A stretch of 14,956 bases of DNA from Isotricha intestinalis (Eukaryota; Ciliophora; Litostomatea; Vestibuliferida; Isotrichidae): assembly GCA_023807065.1 (NCBI GenBank), contig JAJJLU010004314.1:1-14956 (forward strand), given 5' to 3'. The position numbers were made by a program, and so were the translations under genes. The notes beneath the pieces were generated by a model. The model saw nothing but the letters and a program-made list of their open reading frames with translations, was not told the origin of the DNA and did not search any database. Below, piece after piece: positions 1 through 6,676 of this stretch; position 1 is the stretch's first letter; each line of letters begins with the position of its first letter.

Positions 1-484
1 TTTTATATAAATATATTTTTTAATTAATGTGAAAATTATATTTTTTTTTATTGAAATATTAGGATAATTTTTAAAAAAATAAATCAAAAAATAAAAGTTT
101 TAAATTTATAAAGAAATAATTTAAATTTTAAATTGACGGAAAATATTAAATAATACAACTTTTTACATATTAATTTAATGAAAGAATTAAAAGAATATAA
201 TAAAGTATTTCAATCATAAAATAAACAAATTATAAATTATTTAATTGTGTCAAAAATATCTCAAATTTATTCATATTCTGGAAATATTCATTTATTTTTT
301 CTGAAAATAGGAATATTTAATTTTTTTGAATTTTATTTGTATTTTATTAATCATATAATGAAAATTAAAAAAAAAGAACCGTTTCTCTTTCACAAAATTT
401 AATTAAAAAAGAGAGAGTTTACTTGAATAACCTAACTAAATTAGAATTTAAGTTTTTTTATCATATGATAAATATAAATCTTGA
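1..484. other. AT-rich sequence with no intact gene
   Basis: I see no credible open frame here. The one distinctive element is a perfect 16-nt palindrome, TTTATCATATGATAAA, at 457-472, just before the coding-like stretch that starts near 485. Palindromes of this length are not rare in DNA this AT-rich, so no role is claimed. Confidence 0.5.
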
Positions 485-845
485 CAAAAGAATATTTTAA
501 GGATTAATAAAATTAATTATGAAAATGACGGATTAAATGATATTGTTAAGGATTGGTCCTGGATATTTAATAAAATATTAGATAATCTAAAAAATTTATT
601 ATGTAATTATAGATGTATTATTGTTCAAGGAGGAAATGCTTTTATTTCTTTTATTTACACATAAATGTGAACACTTTTAAAAGATAAAGAAAATGAATTA
701 AAGACTTATCTAATTACTATTTTTATTAGTAATAAACGTTAAACTTTTTTATAAACTTGGAAAGCATATTAAAGTCACTTTTAATATGTTAAAAAATGTT
801 ACAATAGAAACTCAAATTGAATGAGTTTTTGAAAATTTAAATTAA
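485..845 (+). pseudogene. Decayed coding remnant, plus strand
   Basis: One frame is open for 59 codons from 485 to TAA at 662-664. It contains DIVKDWSWIFNKILDNLKNL and a mixed-residue stretch CIIVQGGNAFISF. The same frame meets TGA at 668-670 and is open again from 671 (TLLKDKENELKTYLITIFI) to TAA at 740-742. A frame shifted by +1 carries on from 741 (KLFYKLGKHIKV) with a TGA at 822-824 and TAA at 843-845. Three or more interruptions in sequence with codon use like real genes (two TGG Trp, GGA, GTT, TGT) point to a decayed gene rather than noncoding DNA. I do not recognise the family. Several undetected introns are a less likely explanation. A 9-bp inverted repeat (CATATTAAA at 765-773, TTTAATATG at 780-788) lies inside. 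Confidence 0.4.
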
Positions 846-896
846 AATAGCTTTATTTTTAAGAAAATTAAGAAGATAATCAGATTTTAAAAAATA

Positions 897-1149
897 TTAA
901 TCTTCTTTATAATTATTGTTTTTATTATTTTCATTAATAAAATTCATATATTGACAAATTAATGACAATTCAATAATTATTTTAATTAAAGTTTTTCTTT
1001 AAACCATTATTCTTATTAATTAACTTTAAATTTAAAAGATTAATATCATCATTTGAGCTATCATTCCATATTTTAAATTTATTTTTGACATTTCAATATA
1101 ATGATTTTTTTGAATTAAGTAAATCTTTTCCCCATTTAACAGAAATAAT
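897..1149 (-). pseudogene. Decayed coding remnant, minus strand
   Basis: Read on the minus strand from 1149, a frame gives IISVKWGKDLLNSKKSLY, then TGA at 1093-1095, then NVKNKFKIWNDSSNDDINLL and more, to TAA at 982-984. A +1 shifted frame then continues (IKIIIELSLICQYMNFINEN) to TAA at 897-899. Upstream, near 1150-1185, another frame reads VGINNINSDLLK and may be an earlier piece. The residues are varied and hydrophilic stretches alternate with hydrophobic ones, as in the intact genes nearby, but at least one stop and one frameshift break it. It points towards the plus-strand remnant at 485-845. No family is recognised. Possible parts of one lost gene pair or chance open frames; moderate to low confidence. 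Confidence 0.35.
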
Positions 1150-1304
1150 TTAAGTAAATCAGAATTAATATTATTAATTCCAACTTTTTATAACAATTAA
1201 TATTTATTCCCAAATTATATTATCATATAATTTTTAACAAAAAAAATTTATGCTTTTAATGTTTTTAAATATTTTAACTTATTATAAATAATTAATTTTG
1301 ATTT

Positions 1305-1994
1305 TTAACATTTACAATTTTTTTTTTTATTATCATTATCGCCTTCATCAACACTAATATCATTAGCTTCGGTTAATCTTTCATTTTGTTCATTATTATA
1401 TTTAGTTTTATTTTTACTAAAATAATCAATTAATTTATATGTAAAAAATTCAAAAACTTTATCAACATTTATATTATCTTTAGCTGAAGTTTCCATAAAA
1501 ACAAATTTCTTTTGTATCGCAAACTGTTTTCCTTCATCTTCGCTGACTTTCCTTTCATCATTTAAATCACTTTTATTTCCAATTAAAAAATTAATAATAG
1601 AATTTTGATTATTTGAAAAAGCTAATTCAATCCAATTATTTAAATTTTCAAATGATTCTCTATTACTAATATCATAAACAAAAATAAAACCATGACTATT
1701 CCTAAAATAATTTATAGCAATTGATTTAAATCTTTCTTGACCTGCAGTGTCCCAAATATGAACTTTAGATATTACATCATTTAATTTAAGTGTTACTACT
1801 TTAAAATCAACTCCAATTGTACTATTATATTTTTCAATTATCTTTCCTTCTGAATATCTTGTTAATAATGATGTTTTTCCTACTGAAGAATCTCCTAATA
1901 AACATATTCTAAATATATATGTATGAGATGTTTGAAATTCATTTAATCTTTGAAGTTTTGGATATACGATTTCTTCTTCTTTTTCATTATTCAT
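1305..1994 (-). CDS. Rab-family small GTPase
   Basis: A 229-residue Rab GTPase that would direct vesicle traffic by cycling between GTP and GDP forms on membranes. All nucleotide-binding motifs are visible: P-loop GDSSVGKT (residues 34-41), switch I ending STIGVDF (58-64), WDTAGQERF (81-89), NKSD (140-143) and ETSAK (168-172). The protein ends CKC, a CXC double-geranylgeranylation motif preceded by an acidic/basic hypervariable tail, so prenylation and membrane anchoring are expected. A 27-residue extension before the first strand is longer than usual for Rabs. WDTAGQE keeps the catalytic Gln, so it should hydrolyse GTP. The start is an ATG at 1992-1994; the stop is TAA. The subfamily cannot be named safely; sequence around VYDISNRESFENLNNWIELA is generic Rab1/Rab8-like. 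The gene is complete with no intron. Confidence 0.95.
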   Translation of the reverse strand: MNNEKEEEIVYPKLQRLNEFQTSHTYIFRICLLGDSSVGKTSLLTRYSEGKIIEKYNSTIGVDFKVVTLKLNDVISKVHIWDTAGQERFKSIAINYFRNSHGFIFVYDISNRESFENLNNWIELAFSNNQNSIINFLIGNKSDLNDERKVSEDEGKQFAIQKKFVFMETSAKDNINVDKVFEFFTYKLIDYFSKNKTKYNNEQNERLTEANDISVDEGDNDNKKKNCKC

Positions 1995-2344
1995 AATTTA
2001 AAAAATTTTTTATTTTTTTATTTTTTGATTTTATATTTTTTGTTTTAGATGATATTTATTTTTTGTTTATTTACTTTTTTTATTGATTTTATATTATATT
2101 TATGTATACTAGTTTCTTAGTTTTAATTATTTGAAATTCTTTTTATTATTTTAATTCATTTAATTGTCTTTATTAAAAGAATATAATAAGTATTAAAAAT
2201 TATAAAGAGATAGAATATACGTCTTAAAATAAATAAAATAAAAAATATTTAAAGATAGTAATGACAGAATAAATTTATTTATTAATAAAAAAATAAAATC
2301 ATGTTAAAATATATATAATACAATGATTCTAAAATAAACAATAT
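1995..2344. other. Intergenic region between Rab and zinc-finger genes
   Basis: About 350 nt of AT-rich noncoding DNA between two minus-strand genes. It must hold the 3' end of the zinc-finger transcript and the promoter of the Rab gene. I see no RNA gene, open frame or clear repeat in it. Confidence 0.6.
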
Positions 2345-3415
2345 TTAATTACTATTTTTATTTCTTTGTTGTAAATTACTTTTAATTTTTTTAAATTCTC
2401 CTCTATTTTGTGAAATTAAATTTTTAATTTTTCTTTTACCATCTTTAGTAAGAATAATTTCATCATAATTGACTTTATGATTAAAGCACAAAATCTTTTT
2501 TGATTCATATAATATTTTTCTAATTTCAATTCTTTTATTTCTAGTTTCTTTCTTTTTTTTATATTTTAAAGAAGAATCTCTATGTACACCACTCATATGT
2601 CCTCCTAAGCCTTGAGGATTATCAAAAGTTAAAGAACATATTTCACATTGAAATAATCCTTTTTCATTCTTTTTAGAGTCTTTTTTTATTTTTTCTTGTG
2701 TTTTTAATTTTTCTTCTTTTTTATTTAAAAATGTTTTAGGGTCCTTAATTATATTTTGTTCTTTACATACAAATTCAAAGCATTGTTCTGAACAATTGTT
2801 TAAATTTTGAATTTCTTTTTCTTTTCTATTTTGACTCATATTTTGATTCATCATTATTTTATTATATATATTCATTGGCTCTTCTCCAAAGGATAAATTT
2901 TTTTTTTTTTCAAATTTATATTGTTCAACTTCGAATAAGAAAGAATTATTTTTTATATTCGATTCATGTATTTTAGAAAAAATTCCTAAGTCTGAATTTT
3001 TTAAAGTTTGATCTTTAAAATCTATTCCGTAAAATAATTTAATTTCTGAAGTTCTATGTGGTAAAAAATCAAAAAGTTGACTGAAATTTTCATAACTTAA
3101 AACACTTATTAAATCAAGTCTTTTAATTTGATGTTCATAATTCAATAATTTTTCTTTATTAAGTGAAATTTTTTCTTGGTTTGATGATATTAATATATTA
3201 TCTGAATCAGAAGTTTTTGATGATGATTCATTTTCTTCATTTTCCTTATTTTGATCTGTAAATTTATTTAATATATAATCAAGTTCTTTGTATAATGTTG
3301 AAATTTTTACTATTTTATTTCTTTTATTTTCAAATATTGATTCGTTTGAAATTGTATTTTCATCATTGTTTTCATTTTGAATTGAACGTAAGGAGATATT
3401 ATAAGTATTATTCAT
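2345..3415 (-). CDS. Single C2H2 zinc-finger protein with QGLGGH motif
   Basis: A 356-residue hydrophilic protein with one C2H2 zinc finger near its C-terminus. The ligands are C257, C260, H273 and H278, in the pattern C-x2-C-x12-H-x4-H (FQCEICSLTFDNPQGLGGHM, then SGVH). The core QGLGGH closely resembles the QALGGH signature of plant C2H2 factors, where this helix contacts DNA. A very basic stretch (KYKKKKETRNKRIEIRK) follows directly and could bind nucleic acid or act as a nuclear signal. The first 200 residues are rich in Asn, Ser, Glu and Lys and look disordered. CSEQCFEFVC at about 208-217 adds three clustered Cys of unknown role. The start is the ATG at 3413-3415; a longer frame would begin only at a TTG. 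Transcription or chromatin function is inferred, not shown. Confidence 0.8.
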   Translation of the reverse strand: MNNTYNISLRSIQNENNDENTISNESIFENKRNKIVKISTLYKELDYILNKFTDQNKENEENESSSKTSDSDNILISSNQEKISLNKEKLLNYEHQIKRLDLISVLSYENFSQLFDFLPHRTSEIKLFYGIDFKDQTLKNSDLGIFSKIHESNIKNNSFLFEVEQYKFEKKKNLSFGEEPMNIYNKIMMNQNMSQNRKEKEIQNLNNCSEQCFEFVCKEQNIIKDPKTFLNKKEEKLKTQEKIKKDSKKNEKGLFQCEICSLTFDNPQGLGGHMSGVHRDSSLKYKKKKETRNKRIEIRKILYESKKILCFNHKVNYDEIILTKDGKRKIKNLISQNRGEFKKIKSNLQQRNKNSN

Positions 3416-4170
3416 CAAATTTATATTTTTTAAATTAGAATTCGGATAAATAGGATGTTATAATTATTTTTTATTTTTCAACTTTTACTTTTTTTTTATT
3501 GTTTGATTATTAAATTTTCAGTTTTTCAATAGAAAAAAAGGAAATTTTTTGTTATTTTGATTTCAGTTATTCTGTTAGAAAGTTAAATAATTTTAATATT
3601 AAAATTTTTTTGGAAAATATATTTTTTCTGAATGCTTTTTAAAAACATCTTTACACTATATTTAAAGAATTTTTTATTTTTAGTTTTTTGGTTTTTAAAA
3701 GTTTTATTAGGTAAATTATAAAGTATTTTAAATGTTAATTTTGAAATGTCATTAAATTTATTTCCTAATATAATAAATTGAAATAATCTACTTATTAATT
3801 TAAAATTAATTTTAATCTTTTATGATTTAATGACTTAATTATAAATTTATCAATATTTAATTTTTATATTATTTATATACTTTAAAAGAATCAGTAAAAA
3901 TTTAAATAAGAAGAATAATGATATTTATAATAAATGATGAAATTAAGAAGAAAATAAAAAAATTCCTATTTAATATATTAAAAATTTGATTTATTGTTTT
4001 TATACCAATATTATCATATTATATACTAGAAATCTTCTCTTTTTATTAAACGATTTCAAAAACAAAAAAGATATTATCATATAATTATTTCTAATCATTA
4101 TTAATATCTTTAAGAATTCGAAATATTAATTTGTTAATTTTTTAAATAATTAATAATAATATAAAAAAAT
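3416..4170. promoter_or_regulatory. Divergent intergenic region (zinc finger / Derlin-like)
   Basis: These 755 nt separate two genes transcribed away from each other, so both promoters must lie here. Visible structure: an AT-only 18-nt palindrome AATTTTAATATTAAAATT at 3589-3606, and two copies of ATATTATCATAT at 4008-4019 and 4071-4082. The second copy extends to a 16-nt word, ATATTATCATATAATT, that also occurs at 1217-1232. With this base composition such matches can arise by chance. No open frame or RNA gene was seen. Confidence 0.45.
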
Positions 4171-5049
4171 ATGAGTAACATAAATAATTCTGATAATATA
4201 TCATATACAACTAAAGCAAAAAATTTTATTGATTCAATTCCATTTTGCATTAAAATTTTATTAGGAAGCAATTTAATATTTTTTTGCTTTTGTCATTTTT
4301 TTATATCTTTTTCTTTTGCTTTTGCAAATATTCCTTATTATACAATTTTAAAGTTTCAAATATGGAGATTATTAACATCAAATTTTATATCAACAAATTT
4401 TTTAAATTTAATATTTGTTATTTTTTTTTGGTTACCTCAATCAATGAATTTAGAAAGAAGTATAGGAACAGTAAGATATATGATAAATTTTTTTGTAAAC
4501 AGTATTTTTATTCAATTACTTTATGATTTATTCCTATTAATCTTTTCTATATTTAATTCATCTATTTTATTGAAAAAAATCTATTATGACAAAAATAATA
4601 ATATGGAATATATTGAAAGTGATGGGCTTTGGCCTTATATTATGATGGAAATGACAATTTTATGTTTAGCAAATCCTGAAAATGAAATGAATATTTTATG
4701 TTTCTCTTATCCTATAAAATCTAAATATTATCCTCTAATTCTTTTTGTTATTCTTACTGTTTGTAATTTTACTATTAAATTTGATTTAATAGCAGGAATT
4801 TTATATGGGTGTATATATGTTTATTATTTAAGAAATTATTTGGATTTTGATGAACAAACAATAGAAAAGATAGAAGGAAGTTTTTTATTTAATTATACTA
4901 AAAATTATCCTTCTTTTGTAAAAAAATCTAATGTTGATGCAAGTTTACTTTTAGGGAATGATATGAATAATATTAATAATTATAATGAAATCAATTATAA
5001 TGGTATGAAGGAATTAAATACTGGTAAAGGTAACAGTACACAAATTTAG
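4171..5049 (+). CDS. Derlin/rhomboid-superfamily multispanning membrane protein
   Basis: A 292-residue protein with about six hydrophobic segments (roughly residues 26-50, 74-90, 103-126, 152-168, 187-200 and 203-220) followed by a polar, Asn-rich tail of about 70 residues. KFQIWRLLTSNF (61-72) matches the WR motif before the second helix of Derlins and related rhomboid pseudoproteases. NLERSIGT (93-100) and NPENEMNILCFSYPIKSKYYP (from 168) fall where Derlins have their LE and NP...LP motifs. No GxSG serine motif is present, and no catalytic His is in a suitable helix, so it is probably not a protease. Derlins sit in the ER membrane and help retrotranslocate misfolded proteins; UBAC2 and TMEM115 are related alternatives, though no UBA domain is seen. 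Start ATG; stop TAG, the only TAG stop among the intact genes. Confidence 0.7.
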   Translation: MSNINNSDNISYTTKAKNFIDSIPFCIKILLGSNLIFFCFCHFFISFSFAFANIPYYTILKFQIWRLLTSNFISTNFLNLIFVIFFWLPQSMNLERSIGTVRYMINFFVNSIFIQLLYDLFLLIFSIFNSSILLKKIYYDKNNNMEYIESDGLWPYIMMEMTILCLANPENEMNILCFSYPIKSKYYPLILFVILTVCNFTIKFDLIAGILYGCIYVYYLRNYLDFDEQTIEKIEGSFLFNYTKNYPSFVKKSNVDASLLLGNDMNNINNYNEINYNGMKELNTGKGNSTQI

Positions 5050-5081
5050 TTTTTAAATTATTTTTTTTTATTAAAAACTAA
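5046..5081 (+). terminator. Inverted repeat overlapping the Derlin-like stop codon
   Basis: An 11-bp perfect inverted repeat, TTAGTTTTTAA (5046-5056) and TTAAAAACTAA (5071-5081), encloses a 14-nt mostly T loop. The left arm contains the TAG stop codon. It lies in a short 124-nt gap before the cyclin gene and could help form the 3' end of the transcript. A chance match is possible in DNA this AT-rich. Confidence 0.3.
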
Positions 5082-5173
5082 TTAAATAATTTAAAAAATT
5101 AAAAATATTATTTTTTAATTTCACTTATAAATCAACTTAAAAAATTTATTTCAGTATTAAACAAAAAATCAAA

Positions 5174-6475
5174 ATGAAACAAATTAAAATAAGTAAGCCT
5201 TATTTAAATCCAATGAAAAAATTCAATCTTGAAAATAAATATAAAGATGAAACAGAAATTCAACAATTAAGAAATGAAAAATCTCATATTAAAGAACATG
5301 AATATCAAATAAAAGTTAGTAGAATTAACAAAGGAAAATTAACTAAAAGCAAAAACGAATCAAAGGATAAAACAACAAAGACTAAATGTACTTCAAAAGA
5401 AAATACAAAAAATAAAAATCTATCAAAAGAAAAATTAAGTAGAAAAAGAAAAGTTTTTTCAAAAGAAAAATTAAGTGAAAAAAAAAATATTTCAAAACAA
5501 AAAGATGAAAATGCAAAATTTGATGAAGAAAGAATAAAGAAAGAATTAAAAGAAAAGGAAAAAGAAAAACAAGATAAAATTAAAAAATTAAATTCATTTT
5601 ATAATAATAATCAAAATAAAATAATAATAAATAAATTAGGTGTAGATATTTTTACTTATAATAAAATATTAGAAGTAAAATTAATTCCTTCAAATTTTCT
5701 TTTTCGTCATAAATTGGTTCCAGAAATAAGAACTAAAATGGTAAATTGGATGTGCGAAATATTTTATGCATATAATTCAGATTTTCAAACTTATTTTATT
5801 GCTGTTGATATAATGGATAAATATATAAATAATTCTAGAAAAATAATATATAATGAAGATATTCATTTAATAGGTATTACTTGTATTTTTATTGCTTCAA
5901 AATATGAAGATTATATTCCTTTTTCAATGAAAAATATGATTAATGAAATAGCAAAGAATAAATATAAAGAGAATGATATAATAAATAAAGAAAAAGAAAT
6001 ATTAAAAGAAATTAATTTTGATATTATTTCTGTTTCAACTTATGACTTTGTAAATATTTTCATTTATGATTTAAAAATGAATAATATAAAAGCGGTTAAG
6101 TCTTTAGATTTATATAAGCATCTTCATCATATGAGAAAAACTTGTTTATTTCTAAGTCAAATGTTATTATTAGATGAATTATTTTCTAGTTATGAATCTT
6201 CTTTAAAAGCTTTATGTTGTTTAATTTGTTCTTATGATGTTTTATTATCCACTGATATAGATATAAATGATAAAACTAAAAAATTTATAAAAGATTGGAT
6301 TTTATTTAATATTAATGAAAGTAATTTTACTCAAGATGAAATTAATTGTTTATATGAAAGATTAAGTTATTTATATAATAATATTAGAGAATTAACTGAA
6401 AGAACAAGTGGAGATTATTTTAATATTGTTAAAATTTTTTTAAATGAAGATTTTGTAAAAAAAAAATTAAATTAA
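5174..6475 (+). CDS. Cyclin, A/B-like two-box cyclin
   Basis: A 433-residue cyclin, expected to bind and activate a cyclin-dependent kinase. The N-terminal cyclin box covers about 165-290. It contains LVPEIRTKMVNWMCEIF, the counterpart of the MRAIL-type helix (R186), and GITCIFIASKYEDYIP with the conserved Lys of the box (K243). The second, C-terminal cyclin fold covers about 290-415 and is more diverged. The first 150 residues are extremely Lys-rich and probably disordered, with repeated SKEKLS units (about 84-101) and a likely charged helix EERIKKELKEKEKEKQDKIK. I see no clear destruction box (RxxL in context) or KEN box, so cell-cycle degradation cannot be predicted. Start ATG at 5174 in an A-rich context; stop TAA. 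Its 3' end faces the kinase gene. Confidence 0.88.
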   Translation: MKQIKISKPYLNPMKKFNLENKYKDETEIQQLRNEKSHIKEHEYQIKVSRINKGKLTKSKNESKDKTTKTKCTSKENTKNKNLSKEKLSRKRKVFSKEKLSEKKNISKQKDENAKFDEERIKKELKEKEKEKQDKIKKLNSFYNNNQNKIIINKLGVDIFTYNKILEVKLIPSNFLFRHKLVPEIRTKMVNWMCEIFYAYNSDFQTYFIAVDIMDKYINNSRKIIYNEDIHLIGITCIFIASKYEDYIPFSMKNMINEIAKNKYKENDIINKEKEILKEINFDIISVSTYDFVNIFIYDLKMNNIKAVKSLDLYKHLHHMRKTCLFLSQMLLLDELFSSYESSLKALCCLICSYDVLLSTDIDINDKTKKFIKDWILFNINESNFTQDEINCLYERLSYLYNNIRELTERTSGDYFNIVKIFLNEDFVKKKLN

Positions 6476-6676
6476 ATTTTTGAATATTTAACTTTTATTA
6501 ATATATGATATATATAAATATAATAAATTTATTAAATAATATATTTAAATTTATTATTATTTTTAAAAAACTTTATAACAATCTATAATTAATTAAATTA
6601 CAATAATCACTTTTTGTCAAACAAAAAATAAAAAAAAAAAACATTATCATTATTCTTTCAAAAAAATAATTTGATA
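6476..6676. other. Convergent 3' region between cyclin and kinase genes
   Basis: Two hundred nt shared by two converging 3' ends. It contains an AT-only 12-bp inverted repeat (ATAATAAATTTA at 6520-6531, TAAATTTATTAT at 6546-6557) and a 12-nt A run near 6629. No gene is visible. It must contain both polyadenylation sites. Confidence 0.5.

Noticed and set aside
1093..1095. TGA as a sense codon (for example Trp), suggested by TGA inside the remnant at 897-1149
   Set aside because: Intact genes use TGG for Trp and contain no in-frame TGA. A recoded TGA would be common in DNA this AT-rich.
3416..3418. A TTG start one codon earlier for the zinc-finger gene
   Set aside because: The next codon is ATG (3413-3415), which is the normal eukaryotic start.
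3589..3606. 18-nt perfect palindrome as an operator
   Set aside because: It contains only A and T, and about one such palindrome is expected by chance in 15 kb of this composition.
4115..4135. TTCGAA near 4117 as a tRNA T-loop
   Set aside because: There is no GGTTCNANNCC context and no cloverleaf stems around it. No tRNA was found in the window.
4284..4526. Short open frames overlapping larger genes (4284-4526, 7189-7386, 7999-8205, 9201-9386, 13439-13690)
   Set aside because: Each lies inside a well-supported gene in another frame or strand and has the composition expected of a shadow.
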